Assembly: GCF_000720765.1 (NCBI RefSeq)
Contig: NZ_JODC01000003.1
Location: forward strand, 310,001-374,000
Reading direction: 5' to 3'
Source: Streptomyces sp. NRRL S-646
GTDB taxonomy: Bacteria; Actinomycetota; Actinomycetes; Streptomycetales; Streptomycetaceae
Length of the DNA: 64,000 bases
Shown piece by piece: positions 51,651 to 62,917 of this stretch. Below the pieces are notes generated by a model. The model saw only the letters and a list, made by a program, of their open reading frames with translations. It did no database searches and was not told the DNA's origin. How positions within the stretch are numbered: the stretch's first letter is position 1; each line of letters starts with the position of its first letter. The translations under genes and the position numbers were made by a program.

Positions 51651-52661
51651 TCACTCCGGCGAGGTGCCGGTTCGCTCCGCGATCAGCGCCGCCGCCTCCT
51701 CGCGCAGGTCCCGGCGGAGCTCCTTGGGCAGCGAGAACGTGATGGACTCCTCGGCCGCCTTGACGATCTCGACGTCCTCGAAGCCGCGCTGCGCGAGCCA
51801 CTCCAGGACCTGCTCGACCAGGACCTCGGGGACGGAGGCACCGGAGGTGACGCCGACCGTGGACACGCCCTCCAGCCAGGCCTCGTCGATCTCGTCGGCG
51901 AAGTCCACGAGATACGCCTCGCGCGAGCCCGCGAGCTTGGCGACCTCGACGAGCCGCTTGGAGTTGGAGGAGTTGCGGGAACCGACGACGATCACCAGCT
52001 CGGCCTCGGCGCCCATCTGCTTCACCGCGAGCTGACGGTTCTGCGTGGCGTAGCAGATGTCGTCGCTGGGCGGCGAGATCAGCTGCGGGAACTTCTCCTG
52101 CAGCGCGTCGACGGTCTCCATGGTCTCGTCCACGGAGAGGGTGGTCTGGGACAGCCAGACGACCTTGGACGGGTCGCGGACCTCGACCTTGGCGACGTCC
52201 CCCGGCCCGTCCACGAGCTGGATGTGCTCGGGGGCCTCGCCGGAGGTGCCGATGACCTCCTCGTGGCCCTCGTGCCCGATCAGGAGGATGTCGTAGTCCT
52301 CATTGGCGAAACGGACGGCTTCCTTGTGGACCTTGGTGACGAGCGGGCAGGTCGCGTCGATGGTGGCGAGTTTGCCGCGCTCTGCCTCTTCGTGGACGAC
52401 GGGGGCGACGCCGTGCGCGGAGAACATGACGATGTTCCCCTCGGGGACCTCCTCCGTGCGCTCGACGAAGACGGCGCCCTTCTTCTCCAGGGTCTGCACG
52501 ACGTACTTGTTGTGCACGATCTCGTGCCGGACATAGATCGGAGCCCCGTACTGCTCCAGGGCTTTCTCGACGGCGATCACGGCGCGGTCCACACCCGCGC
52601 AGTAGCCCCGGGGGGCGGCGAGCAGGACACGGCGGCCAGGCGAAGCAGTCATGCGGTCCAT
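51651..52661 (-). CDS. ispH: 4-hydroxy-3-methylbut-2-enyl diphosphate reductase
   Basis: 336 aa. Three cluster Cys are visible in [14 protein letters not shown] and ICYATQNRQ, with AHGVAP and TSGASVPE also conserved. Last step of the MEP pathway, making IPP and DMAPP. Start at 52661 or 52652; neither has a clear SD. Confidence 0.96.
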   Translation of the reverse strand: MDRMTASPGRRVLLAAPRGYCAGVDRAVIAVEKALEQYGAPIYVRHEIVHNKYVVQTLEKKGAVFVERTEEVPEGNIVMFSAHGVAPVVHEEAERGKLATIDATCPLVTKVHKEAVRFANEDYDILLIGHEGHEEVIGTSGEAPEHIQLVDGPGDVAKVEVRDPSKVVWLSQTTLSVDETMETVDALQEKFPQLISPPSDDICYATQNRQLAVKQMGAEAELVIVVGSRNSSNSKRLVEVAKLAGSREAYLVDFADEIDEAWLEGVSTVGVTSGASVPEVLVEQVLEWLAQRGFEDVEIVKAAEESITFSLPKELRRDLREEAAALIAERTGTSPE

Positions 52662-52685
52662 CGTAAGGCCGCGTTCGGGGGGCCG

Positions 52686-52796
52686 AAGATCGGATCGCCC
52701 CCGCCGCCCGTTCCCGTCCCGACCCTGGGGGCTGCGCCCCCAGAACCCCGCTTTCGGCCTGGACGGCCTCGTCCTCGAACGCCGGACGGGCTGGAT
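52686..52796 (+). repeat. Intergenic repeat R2, compact copy
   Basis: Left end GATCGGATCGCCCCCGCCGC and CCGTTCCCGTCCCGACC, one perfect hairpin CTGGGGGCTGCGCCCCCAG (52725-52743), then the tail CGGCCTGGACGGCCTCGTCC and TCGAACGCCGGACGGGCTG. Both ends recur at the borders of the array at 60192-61112. Confidence 0.75.
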
Positions 52797-52838
52797 GGGC
52801 TGACCTGCGTTGTCAGTTGTGGCCGTTACGCTCGCCGC

Positions 52839-54047
52839 ATGGCTCTCAACACGTCCGCAGAAGCGCCCCTGCCCGTCGGTGAGGTGTCGCGGCTCATCGG
52901 TGGGTGGATCGACCGGCTGGGGGCCGTCTGGGTCGAGGGGCAGATCACTCAGCTCTCGCGGCGGCCCGGCGCCGGGGTGGTGTTTCTTACCCTGCGGGAT
53001 CCGTCGCACGACATCTCCGTCGGCGTCACCTGCTACCGGCAGGTCTTCGACGCCGTCGCCGATGTGGTGAGCGAGGGTGCGCGGGTCGTCGTACTCGCGA
53101 AGCCGGAGTGGTATGCGCCGCGGGGGCAGCTGTCCCTGCGGGCCGCCGAGATAAGGCCCGTTGGGGTCGGTGAACTCCTCGCGCGGCTGGAGCAGTTGAA
53201 GAAGTCCCTCGCCGCGGAGGGGCTGTTCGCGCCCCAGCGGAAGAAGGCTCTGCCCTTCCTGCCGCAGCTCATCGGGCTGGTCTGCGGCCGTGCCTCCGCG
53301 GCCGAGCGGGACGTCCTGGAGAACGCCCGGCACCGCTGGCCCGCCGTCCGCTTCGAGGTGCGCAACGTCGCCGTCCAGGGCGTGCACGCCGTCCCGCAGG
53401 TGGTGCAGGCCGTGAAGGAGCTCGACGAGGCCGGCGAGGTGGACGTCATCATCGTCGCGCGCGGGGGCGGGAGCGTGGAGGATCTGCTTCCGTTCTCCGA
53501 CGAGCAGCTCGTGCGCGCCGTCGCCGCGTGCCGTACGCCCGTCGTGTCCGCCATCGGGCACGAGCCCGACAACCCGCTCCTCGACTACGTCGCCGACCTG
53601 CGGGCTTCCACCCCCACCGACGCCGCCAAGAAGGTCGTACCGGATGTCGGGGAGGAGTACGAGCGCGTGCAGCAGTTGCGGAACCGGGCGCGGCGGTGCG
53701 TCGAGGCGCTCGTCGAGCGGGAGGAGCGCGGGCTCGCCCAGGCGCTCGCCCGCCCCTCGATAGAGGATCCGCACCGGATGATCGACGAGCGGGCCGATCA
53801 TGTCGCCTCCCTGGTCGACCGTTCGCGGCGCACGCTCGGCCATCTCCTCGACCGCGCCGTCTCCGAGCTGACGCACACGCACGCGCGCGTGGTGGCCCTC
53901 TCCCCCGCCGCCACCCTGAAGCGCGGTTACGCAGTGCTGCAGAAATCCGACGGGCATGTCGTCCGCACCCCGGACGAGGTGACGGCGAACGAGACGCTGC
54001 GGGCGCGGGTGGCCGAGGGCGAGTTCACGGTGGTCCGGGCCGACTGA
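52839..54047 (+). CDS. xseA: Exodeoxyribonuclease VII large subunit
   Basis: 402 aa. N-terminal OB fold ([23 protein letters not shown]), catalytic domain with [16 protein letters not shown] and [20 protein letters not shown], a coiled-coil region (about 285-350), and a C-terminal LKRGYAVLQ. Degrades single-stranded DNA with XseB. ATG at 52839; the R2 repeat lies just upstream. Confidence 0.95.
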   Translation: MALNTSAEAPLPVGEVSRLIGGWIDRLGAVWVEGQITQLSRRPGAGVVFLTLRDPSHDISVGVTCYRQVFDAVADVVSEGARVVVLAKPEWYAPRGQLSLRAAEIRPVGVGELLARLEQLKKSLAAEGLFAPQRKKALPFLPQLIGLVCGRASAAERDVLENARHRWPAVRFEVRNVAVQGVHAVPQVVQAVKELDEAGEVDVIIVARGGGSVEDLLPFSDEQLVRAVAACRTPVVSAIGHEPDNPLLDYVADLRASTPTDAAKKVVPDVGEEYERVQQLRNRARRCVEALVEREERGLAQALARPSIEDPHRMIDERADHVASLVDRSRRTLGHLLDRAVSELTHTHARVVALSPAATLKRGYAVLQKSDGHVVRTPDEVTANETLRARVAEGEFTVVRAD

Positions 54048-54089
54048 GAACGCCGAGAACGCTGAGAACACTGAGAACACTGAGAACAC
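54045..54089 (+). repeat. Five tandem 9-bp repeats between xseA and xseB
   Basis: Units TGAGAACGC, CGAGAACGC, TGAGAACAC, TGAGAACAC, TGAGAACAC. The first includes the xseA stop codon. Slippage here would alter the xseA-xseB spacing in steps of 9 bp without changing either protein. Confidence 0.9.
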
Positions 54090-54122
54090 GGCACGGTTCG
54101 AGTCGATGCATAGGGTGGGCGG

Positions 54123-54353
54123 ATGACCAGCAAGGCGGATGAGGCGCTCGGCTACGAGCAGGCACGGGACGAGCTGATCGAGGTCGTACGACGGCTGGAG
54201 GCGGGCGGTACGACGCTGGAGGAGTCCCTGGCGCTCTGGGAGCGGGGCGAGGAGCTGGCCAAGGTGTGCCGGCGCTGGCTGGACGGGGCGCGCGCCCGCC
54301 TGGATGCGGCCCTCGCGGAGGAAGAGACCGCGGAAGCGGCCGGCGGCGAGTAG
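54123..54353 (+). CDS. xseB: Exodeoxyribonuclease VII small subunit
   Basis: 76 aa: [36 protein letters not shown], the XseB helical hairpin, with an acidic tail. It assembles around XseA. Located 75 bp after xseA. Confidence 0.95.
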   Translation: MTSKADEALGYEQARDELIEVVRRLEAGGTTLEESLALWERGEELAKVCRRWLDGARARLDAALAEEETAEAAGGE

Positions 54354-54415
54354 CGCACGACAAGGGACGGTGGCAGCGGTCCGCTGTGATGCGGATCACC
54401 ACACCCCAGTTGTTG

Positions 54416-54482
54416 TTGAACTTTGAACCTTCCTTCGCGTACCGTCGGTCCTGTCAGTCGATCCGGACCGCGGTCCGGATCG
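54416..54482 (+). promoter_or_regulatory. Promoter and 24-bp palindrome upstream of the nitroreductase
   Basis: TTGAAC (54416-54421), 18-bp spacer, TACCGT (54440-54445). Immediately after the expected start site is a perfect palindrome, CGATCCGGACCG joined to CGGTCCGGATCG (54459-54482). It could be a repressor operator or form a leader hairpin ~30 bases before the ATG. Confidence 0.6.
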
Positions 54483-54513
54483 GATCCAGGCGCCACCCCG
54501 AGGAAGTTCCCGT

Positions 54514-55104
54514 ATGTCTCTCGTTCTTGACCCCGCCGCCCAGGACCTGCTCTTCCGCGAGGCCCGTACCGCGAACACCTTCACCGACGAGCCGGTGACC
54601 GACGAGCAGGTCCAGGCGATCTACGACCTGGTCAAGTACGGCCCGACCGCCTTCAACCAGTCGCCACTGCGCGTCACCCTGGTCCGCTCCGCCGAGGCCC
54701 GTGAGCGCCTGGTCAAGCACATGGCCGAGGGCAACCAGCCCAAGACCGCCACCGCCCCGCTGGTCGCGATCCTCTCCGCGGACAACGAGTTCCACGAGGA
54801 GCTGCCGACCCTCTTCCCGCACTTCCCGGCCGCCAAGGACGTCTTCTTCTCCGAGCGCCCGGCTCGTGAGGGTGCCGCCGGTCTGAACGCCGCGCTGCAG
54901 GCCGCTTACTTCATCATCGGCGTCCGCGCCGCCGGTCTCGCCGCCGGCCCGATGACCGGCCTCGACTTCGCGGGCGTCCAGAAGGAGTTCCTGGACGACG
55001 ACCACACCCCGCTGATGGTCGTCAACATCGGCAAGCCGGGCGAGGACGCCTGGTTCCCGCGCTCCCCGCGCCTGGAGTACGACCAGGTCGTCACCACGGT
55101 CTGA
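54514..55104 (+). CDS. Nitroreductase-family protein, RutE/malonic semialdehyde reductase type
   Basis: 196 aa FMN-dependent oxidoreductase. KYGPTAFNQSPLRVTLVR carries the FMN-binding Asn/Ser, and GVRAAGLAAGPMTGLD is the second conserved site. The short form matches the RutE/HadB branch. No pyrimidine-catabolism genes adjoin it, so the substrate is uncertain. GAGGAAG precedes the ATG at about 8 bases. Confidence 0.88.
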   Translation: MSLVLDPAAQDLLFREARTANTFTDEPVTDEQVQAIYDLVKYGPTAFNQSPLRVTLVRSAEARERLVKHMAEGNQPKTATAPLVAILSADNEFHEELPTLFPHFPAAKDVFFSERPAREGAAGLNAALQAAYFIIGVRAAGLAAGPMTGLDFAGVQKEFLDDDHTPLMVVNIGKPGEDAWFPRSPRLEYDQVVTTV

Positions 55105-55115
55105 GCGACCCCGAA

Positions 55116-55157
55116 CACGCCGAAGGCCCCCGCGTCACCGCGGGGGCCTTCGGCGTG
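55116..55157 (+). terminator. Perfect 19-bp stem, bidirectional terminator
   Basis: CACGCCGAAGGCCCCCGCG, loop TCAC, CGCGGGGGCCTTCGGCGTG, between the convergent nitroreductase and DUF4245 genes. Confidence 0.92.
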
Positions 55158-55166
55158 CAGAAACGG

Positions 55167-55688
55167 CTACGCCAGTTTCAGCGCCTGCGCCATCTCCGTC
55201 AGCTGCTGGAACGAGCCCGTGCCCGCGACCACCGTCGTCGAGCTCTTGCCCGGGAGCACGAGGGCGTCGTAGCGACCGCCGGTGTAGCGGGTCCACGTGC
55301 GGCCCGCGATCTCCTCGGTCGCCTTCGTCGCGTTCGACCCCTCGGTGGCCTGGTCGACGAAAGTCGACGGCTTCTGAGTCGACTGCTCGATCTGCACGTA
55401 CTGGCCGTCGGGCGTGTGGAAACCCAGGTGCCAGGCGTCGAACTGGTCGCCCTGGAAGCGGACCGAGGTCGCCTTCCACTCCTTGGACAGGCCCTCGGGT
55501 GCGGCCACCGGGTAGGCCGCGGCGCGGCGCGCCGTGAGCAGTTCGACGCGGTAGTCGACCCGCGGGAGGTCCGGAGGCGAGTCGTCGTGCGGGATGAACA
55601 CGTAGATGAGTGCCGCCGCGATCCCGATGAGGCCCAGGGAGAGGATCATGTCCCGGACCGTCTTCTGCTTGCCGTTCGAACCTGCCAC
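55167..55688 (-). CDS. DUF4245 membrane-anchored protein
   Basis: 173 aa. A cytoplasmic N-terminus of about 12 residues, one span at about 14-32 (MILSLGLIGIAAALIYVFIP), and an external domain with DGQYVQIEQST and TWTRYTGGRYDALV. Conserved beside glpX in actinobacteria; function unknown. Divergent from glpX. Confidence 0.88.
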   Translation of the reverse strand: MAGSNGKQKTVRDMILSLGLIGIAAALIYVFIPHDDSPPDLPRVDYRVELLTARRAAAYPVAAPEGLSKEWKATSVRFQGDQFDAWHLGFHTPDGQYVQIEQSTQKPSTFVDQATEGSNATKATEEIAGRTWTRYTGGRYDALVLPGKSSTTVVAGTGSFQQLTEMAQALKLA

Positions 55689-55815
55689 GCCCCCTATCGT
55701 CGCAGGTGCCCGGCTCGCTCATCCGTGGGGTCCCCTGCTCATTTTGTCGGACTGACGATAGAGTCGAGGGTCGAACCCTCATCCGGCCGTCGTCGTATCA
55801 GAAAGGTGCGCCTCG

Positions 55816-56850
55816 ATGACCGAGCATCATCACTTGCCGTCCGAGCTCGAAGTCCCCAGCGAAGCCCCCGACCGCAACCTCGCCCTCGAACTCGTCCGGG
55901 TGACCGAAGCCGCCGCGATGGCCGCGGGCCGCTGGGTCGGGCGGGGCGACAAGAACGGCGCCGACGGTGCCGCGGTGCGCGCCATGCGGACCCTCGTCTC
56001 CACCGTGTCGATGAACGGCGTGGTCGTCATCGGCGAGGGCGAGAAGGACGAGGCCCCGATGCTCTTCAACGGGGAGCGCGTCGGCGACGGGACCGGGCCC
56101 GAGTGCGACATCGCCGTCGACCCGATCGACGGCACCACCCTGACGGCCAAGGGCATGCCGAACGCGATCGCCGTGCTGGCGGCCGCGGACCGCGGGTCGA
56201 TGTTCGACCCGTCCGCCGTCTTCTACATGGACAAGCTGGTCACGGGGCCCGAGGCCGCCGACTTCGTCGACATCGATGCGCCGGTCTCCGTGAACATCCG
56301 CCGTGTCGCCAAGGCCAAGCGCTCCACGCCGGAGGACGTGACGGTGGTGATCCTCGACCGGCCGCGGCACGAGGGGATCATCAAGGAGATCCGGGAGGCC
56401 GGTGCGCGCATCAAGCTGATCTCCGACGGTGACGTCGCCGGGTCGATCTACGCACTGCGCGAGGGCACCGGCGTCGACATGCTGCTCGGGATCGGTGGTA
56501 CGCCCGAGGGGATCATCTCCGCGTGCGCCGTGAAGTGTCTGGGCGGGACGATCCAGGGCAAGCTGTGGCCCAAGGACGACGCGGAGCGGGCGCGGGCGAT
56601 CGACGCCGGGCACGATCTCGACCGGGTGCTCACCACCGACGACCTGGTCGCCGGCGAGAACGTGTTCTTCGTCGCCACCGGGATCACGGACGGGGAACTG
56701 CTGCGGGGGGTTCGGTACCGGTCCGAGAACGCGACCACCGAGTCGATCGTCATGCGGTCGAAGTCGGGGACGGTGCGGCAGATCAACTCCGAGCATCGGC
56801 TGAGCAAGTTGCGCGCCTATAGCGCCATTGACTTTGATCGCGCCAAATAG
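55816..56850 (+). CDS. glpX: Class II fructose-1,6-bisphosphatase
   Basis: 344 aa. Metal and substrate motifs [31 protein letters not shown] and GIGGTPEG. The main gluconeogenic FBPase of actinobacteria. AAAGGTG lies 7 bases before the ATG. A GAGGG/CCCTC inverted repeat sits in the leader near 55767-55781. Confidence 0.96.
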   Translation: MTEHHHLPSELEVPSEAPDRNLALELVRVTEAAAMAAGRWVGRGDKNGADGAAVRAMRTLVSTVSMNGVVVIGEGEKDEAPMLFNGERVGDGTGPECDIAVDPIDGTTLTAKGMPNAIAVLAAADRGSMFDPSAVFYMDKLVTGPEAADFVDIDAPVSVNIRRVAKAKRSTPEDVTVVILDRPRHEGIIKEIREAGARIKLISDGDVAGSIYALREGTGVDMLLGIGGTPEGIISACAVKCLGGTIQGKLWPKDDAERARAIDAGHDLDRVLTTDDLVAGENVFFVATGITDGELLRGVRYRSENATTESIVMRSKSGTVRQINSEHRLSKLRAYSAIDFDRAK

Positions 56851-56875
56851 CTCGGAGACCGTGGCGCGTTGGCGG

Positions 56876-56947
56876 GTGCGGGTAGTTCGTGGTTGATCGC
56901 GCCCACGCGGCGGAGCCGCAAATTGATACAGCCCCGCGCCCCTGAGT
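56876..56947 (-). repeat. Intergenic repeat R1, copy 5 (inverted)
   Basis: On the minus strand: AGGGGCGCGGGGCTGTATCA, ATTTGCGGCTCCGCCGCGTG, GGCGCGATCAACCAC. Same order as copies 1-4, with more divergence. It lies between convergent glpX and the WhiB gene. Confidence 0.8.
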
Positions 56948-57049
56948 AACGTGCAGCGCCGCCTGCCTCGAAGCGCACGGCAGCAGTGACAGCGGTGGGG
57001 CGCCCCCGGTGCGGTGGGGGCGCCCCATCGGCGTGTGTGCGGTGGGCGG

Positions 57050-57427
57050 TCAGCCCGCTGCTGCTATGCGGCCCTGGGTCCGTGCCGTCTTCTTCAGTTC
57101 CATTTCGCGGCGGCGCCTTCGCGCGAGGACCACGCGGCGTTCGGCGGCGGTGAGGCCGCCCCAGACGCCGTAGGGCTCCGGTTGCAGCAGCGCGTGCTCG
57201 CGGCACTCGACCATGACGGGACAGCGGGCGCAGACGCGCTTGGCCGCCTCCTCGCGGGAGAGCCGGGCGGCTGTGGGTTCCTTGGAGGGTGCGAAGAACA
57301 GGCCGGCCTCGTCGCGCCGGCACACCGCCTCGGTGTGCCATGGAGCGTCTTGGTCCCTGTCCCGCACTGGCACCCGCTGGGCCGGAACGGCAGCTACCTG
57401 CAGGGACGAATGCGGCGGTTGCAGCAC
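57050..57427 (-). CDS. wblI: WhiB-family [4Fe-4S] regulator, WblI-like
   Basis: 125 aa. Four cluster Cys: C36 (AVCRRDEAGLFF), C66 and C69 (VCARCP), C75 (VECREHAL), then the GVWGG turn and a basic C-terminus RRRRREMELKK for DNA contact. A redox- or NO-responsive partner of the principal sigma factor. The symbol rests on remembered gene order next to glpX in S. coelicolor, so treat it as tentative. Confidence 0.9.
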   Translation of the reverse strand: MLQPPHSSLQVAAVPAQRVPVRDRDQDAPWHTEAVCRRDEAGLFFAPSKEPTAARLSREEAAKRVCARCPVMVECREHALLQPEPYGVWGGLTAAERRVVLARRRRREMELKKTARTQGRIAAAG

Positions 57428-57601
57428 GGTCTACTCCTGACGACGGCTTCGCGAGCGAGCGACGATGCAGCAAGGCCTACCCGCTGTGCGCGAGCCTATG
57501 CACTGAGTTCCGAACCGCTGGATTTCGCGTGCTCGTGAGCGCCCCGGGTGGGCGACCGCGGGTGGACCAATTCCCTTCGGGCGCACCCCGATTCGCAACC
57601 G

Positions 57602-58303
57602 TCAACGATCCAGGTGTTTGCGCAAACTCTTGTCGACCTTGTGCTGGACGCGGTCGAGGATGTCCGCGACGAGCTTGCCCCGCTTCGGCCGCGCCTCCAC
57701 GCTGCCCAGCACGGCCCAGCCGTCGACATAGACCACCGGGGCGTTCGGATCGGTCGAGTCGAGGTTGTCCGCCTCGAAGCTGCCGAGCACGCCGCCGCCC
57801 ATGCCGCGCAGCGACACGTTCTCCGGGACGCGGATCTCGACGCTGCCGCAGAACGAGAAGGTCTTGATCGCGACCTGCTGGTACTCGAAGAGGGCCTCGC
57901 TGAGGTCTATCTCCACGCTGCCGAAGATCGCGTACGCGTGGATACGGCGTCCCGCGCGCCAGCGGCCCTTGCGGACGGCGCTGCTGAACACCGCCACGAC
58001 GTTGTCGTCCGGGTCGGCCGGGATCGCGCCCACCGTGGGGCGGTTCGGGGCGGCGGCGAAGGCGGGGGCCGCGCGGTGCTGGTGGGCCACGGGCAGGTCC
58101 CGTATGAAGACCTCCAGTTCGCCGACCGTCTTGGCGGCGAGCACGCCCTCGACGCGCTCGGCGTGCTCGTCGGCGGTCAGGCGCCCCTCTGCGAGGGCGT
58201 CGCGCAGGATGTCGGCGATGCGGTCACGGTCGGCGTCCGAGGCGCGCAGTTCGGAAACCCGCGGTGCCGTGTCCTGGGGTCGGTCGCTCTTCTGAAGGTC
58301 CAC
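57602..58303 (-). CDS. DUF1707 and LiaF-like C-terminal domain protein
   Basis: 233 aa. DUF1707 at about 16-68 (ELRASDADRDRIADILRDAL, GRLTADEHAERVE) and beta repeats at about 105-210 (IFGSVEIDLSEA, FCGSVEIRVPENV, VLGSVEARP) like the LiaF/YvqF C-terminal domain. No membrane span. Possibly senses envelope state. Confidence 0.88.
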   Translation of the reverse strand: MDLQKSDRPQDTAPRVSELRASDADRDRIADILRDALAEGRLTADEHAERVEGVLAAKTVGELEVFIRDLPVAHQHRAAPAFAAAPNRPTVGAIPADPDDNVVAVFSSAVRKGRWRAGRRIHAYAIFGSVEIDLSEALFEYQQVAIKTFSFCGSVEIRVPENVSLRGMGGGVLGSFEADNLDSTDPNAPVVYVDGWAVLGSVEARPKRGKLVADILDRVQHKVDKSLRKHLDR

Positions 58304-58483
58304 GACAGCAGCGTACCGAAACGCGATAGATCGCGACTACCCCTCATCGGGACCTGTGGAAAACCCAGGCGGTTCTCGAACTGAGCCTTACCTCACAAGC
58401 CCGGTGTCAGCGGCAGGTTCTACGCTGGTGAGCGCCCGCCAATGACGGCGGGCCGCCGTCTGTCGAGTGAGGAATGGGCTGAG

Positions 58484-60175
<1,692 letters not shown>

Positions 60176-60191
60176 TGTCCCGCGGTGCGGC

Positions 60192-61112
60192 GGGGACCGG
60201 ATCTCGCCCCCGCCGCCCCTACCCGTCCCATCCCCCAGGGGCTCCACCCCTTCGCCCCCACCAGGGGCTCCGCCCCTGCACCCCGGCGGGGACTACGGCC
60301 CCCGCACCCCTCGCAGAGCTCCGCCCCTGCACCCGACTCGAGGCCAGCCCCCATATCCCCACGGGGCTGCGCCCCCGCACCACGATTCAGAGGGCAGCCC
60401 CCGACCCCGCGCCCCTGCTCCCCTGGCCCCGTCGCGGCGCGCCGACACCCCTGCGGGGCTGCATCCCTCGCAGGACTCCGCCCCTGCACCCGACTCGGAG
60501 CCAACCCCCACACCTCCACCGGACTCCGCCCCCCGCACCCCGACTCGGGGGCCGGCTCCCTGCTCCCCTGGCCCATTAGCGGGGCCCCACTGCACCCCGG
60601 CGGGGGCTGCTCCCCATCACCCCTCACAGCGCCCCGCGCCTGCACCTGACTCGGAGCCAGCCCCATAACCCCACAGGGCTCTGCCCCTGCCCCCCGGATT
60701 CGGGGGCCAGCCCCCCGCACCCTTCACAGGGCTCCGCCCCCGCACCCGACTCGGGGCCAGCCCCCGACCCCGCGACCCTGCTCCCCTGGCCCCTTCGCGG
60801 CGCGCCACCCCGACACCCCGGCAGGGACCGCATCCTCCGCACCCTCACAGCGCTCCACCCCCGCACCCGACTCGGGGCCAGCCCCATACCCCCACGGGAC
60901 TCCGCTCCCTCCCCCCGCTTCGGGGGCCGGCCCCCCCGTACCCCTCACAGGGCTCCGCCCCCGCACCCCGGTCCGGGGGCCAGCCCCCGCCCCGTCGCCC
61001 CGCCCCCTGGCCCTTTCGCGGCGCGCCGTCCCCGCACCCCGCCGGGGCCCCACCCCGGACCCCGATCGGCCCGAACGGCCTCGTTCTCGAACGCCGGACG
61101 GACTGAAAGGCA
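60192..61112 (+). repeat. C-rich hairpin array: R2 element expanded to about 0.9 kb
   Basis: The left border (GACCGGATCTCGCCCCCGCC) and right border (GGCCCGAACGGCCTCGTTCT, CGAACGCCGGACGGACTG) match the two ends of R2 at 52686. Between them are about 18 or more GGGG-N-CCCC modules in two kinds, GGGGCTCCGCCCC and ACTCGGGGCCAGCCCC, linked by GCACCC. CTGCTCCCCTGGCCCC-like blocks recur near 60416, 60560, 60777 and 61002. The + strand is strongly C over G. Open frames on both strands reflect lack of A/T and are not genes. Confidence 0.8.
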
Positions 61113-61281
61113 CAGTCCCGGGACGTCGTCGGCGTGGCCGTACTGGAGCGGTAACGCCTGGATGCCGTCCCAGTTCGTCCCAGGAACGGGCGGGACGGCA
61201 TCTTTGCGAACTTCGCCGGAAACGCTCCGTGCTGACTGGATCACAGCCCGTGATCCGCAGGTCATCTCGGAGGGACAAACC

Positions 61282-61821
61282 ATGATCCGACGCACACTGC
61301 GCAACGGCCTTGTGGCCGCGTTCGCGGTCGTCGCCGTCTTCCCGGTGGCGGCCGTCGCCTCCGCCGGGCCGGCCGCGCAGGCCCACGCCCTGAACTCCAC
61401 TCCCCCGCAGATCTCCGTGCCGGTGTGGCAGCCGACCCCCGCGCCGTCCACACTGCCCGCGAGGCCGAAGGCGCCGAAGTGCCACCACGGCCGCCACCAC
61501 GCGAAGGGCCGTGCCGCGCGCCACCACCGCCAGATGCGGCACATCCGGCACATCCGCCACATCCACGGCATTCGGCACATCGTCAGGAACCACACCTGGG
61601 GCTACGTCGCCACCCACCGTCTCCCGCTGAACGTCCGCTCCGGGCCGGGCACCGGCCACCGCGTCGTCGGCTCGCGGCCGGTCGGTTCCAGTGTGGCCAT
61701 CACCTGCAAGGTGCGGGGCTCCGGCGTCCGCGGCAACCACCGCTGGTACCGGCTCACCCACCACAGGGGCTACGTCGCCGCCCGCTACGTGCACAACCTC
61801 GGTACCGTCCGCTGGTGCTGA
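61282..61821 (+). CDS. Exported bacterial-SH3 protein with a histidine-rich linker
   Basis: 179 aa. Signal peptide about 1-35 (AQAHA), a Pro-rich stretch, a His/Arg-rich segment at 68-100 (11 His in 33 residues, with RHI repeated four times), then an SH3b domain at about 105-178 (PLNVRSGPGTGHRVVGSRPV, GWxR-like HRWYRLTHHRGYVAARYVH). SH3b domains bind cell-wall peptides; the His segment should bind Zn, Cu or Ni, or polyanions. GGAGGGA lies 5-7 bases before the ATG. Confidence 0.87.
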   Translation: MIRRTLRNGLVAAFAVVAVFPVAAVASAGPAAQAHALNSTPPQISVPVWQPTPAPSTLPARPKAPKCHHGRHHAKGRAARHHRQMRHIRHIRHIHGIRHIVRNHTWGYVATHRLPLNVRSGPGTGHRVVGSRPVGSSVAITCKVRGSGVRGNHRWYRLTHHRGYVAARYVHNLGTVRWC

Positions 61822-62025
61822 CGCCCCCTCGACGGTATACCTCCCGGCAGGCCGCACCAGCCTGCCGGGAGGCGCCGTCCGGTAATCGTCCGATCACACC
61901 CCCGGTCGGCGTAATCGCAGGTCAACTCAGTCAACTCCCCTTCATATTCCGGTGATCGCGGTATGGCCGGGCGCCGCCGCCGGGAACACATCAGGGCGGT
62001 CACCCCGGCATGGCGAGGGAGCGAG

Positions 62026-62838
62026 ATGGAGAGCCACGTGACGGTCCAGAGGCAGCCGCTGCCCGACGCGTCGCAGGACGAAGGGCGGCTCCTGACGGAG
62101 CGGCTGCGTACCCTCAAGCAGCGGACGGGGCTGAGCCTGGCCGCCCTGGCCGCCGTCACCCCGTTCAGCAAGTCGACCTGGCACCGCTATCTGAACGGCG
62201 ATCAGTTCCCGCCCCGGGCGGCCGTCGTGGCGCTCGGGCGGCTCGCCGACGCCGACATCGGCCCGCTGCTCGCCCTCTGGGACTCCGCCGCACGGGCGCA
62301 GGCCGACGGGGCGAGCATCGCGAAGCGGCAGCCGGTCCCGGCCGTGCCGCCGGTCGCCGTACGGCGCCGCCGCCTCCCGCGGCCGAGTCGCGCCGTCGTC
62401 GCCCTGGCCACCATGGCCGCCACCGTGGCGGTCACCGCGGCCGCCGCGGACGTCCTGGACCCCGGCCACGCCGCGGCGACCAGGACGGCCGCCTCCTGCC
62501 ACGGCAGCGACTGCCAGGGAGAACTCCCCACCTCCGAGACCTGCGCCCGGGACGCCCGCACCGAGAGCAAAGTCGCCAGGCCCGCCGAGGTGGTGCTGCT
62601 GCGGTTCTCGCCGTCCTGCGCCACGGTCTGGTCCGAGCTGCGCACCCGGACGGGCGGTGCGCGGGAGATCTGGATCAGGTCGGGCCAGGACGAGCTGTCC
62701 GCGGAGTACCCGGGCGACAAGTCGGACGGATACAGCAGCCCGATGCTGGCCGCGCCGGACCCGCGCGGGGCACAGGCGTGCGCGGAGGTGGCCGAAAAGC
62801 CCGTCTGCACCGGCCGGTTCGGGATGCCCGGCCGCTGA
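62026..62838 (+). CDS. HTH-TM-DUF2690 protein
   Basis: 270 aa. Cytoplasmic XRE-like HTH at about 22-85 ([29 protein letters not shown]), one span at about 125-145, and an external DUF2690 domain ([36 protein letters not shown]) with several Cys. The arrangement suggests a one-component transmembrane regulator sensing the cell surface. ATG 62026 is chosen for the GGGAG just before it. Confidence 0.85.
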   Translation: MESHVTVQRQPLPDASQDEGRLLTERLRTLKQRTGLSLAALAAVTPFSKSTWHRYLNGDQFPPRAAVVALGRLADADIGPLLALWDSAARAQADGASIAKRQPVPAVPPVAVRRRRLPRPSRAVVALATMAATVAVTAAAADVLDPGHAAATRTAASCHGSDCQGELPTSETCARDARTESKVARPAEVVLLRFSPSCATVWSELRTRTGGAREIWIRSGQDELSAEYPGDKSDGYSSPMLAAPDPRGAQACAEVAEKPVCTGRFGMPGR

Positions 62839-62917
62839 CGACCGGACCGGCTTGCGCAACGACCCCCGGCCGGCCCAAGGTCCGGAACATCCCCGCCTCC
62901 CCGATCGCTATACGGGC

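Noticed and set aside
55767..55781. Riboswitch in the glpX leader
   Set aside because: Only a short GAGGG/CCCTC inverted repeat is present; the leader is too short for a known aptamer.
60192..61112. CRISPR-like array
   Set aside because: Units are irregular in length and composition, palindromic and C-rich, spacers are not unique, and no cas genes are present.
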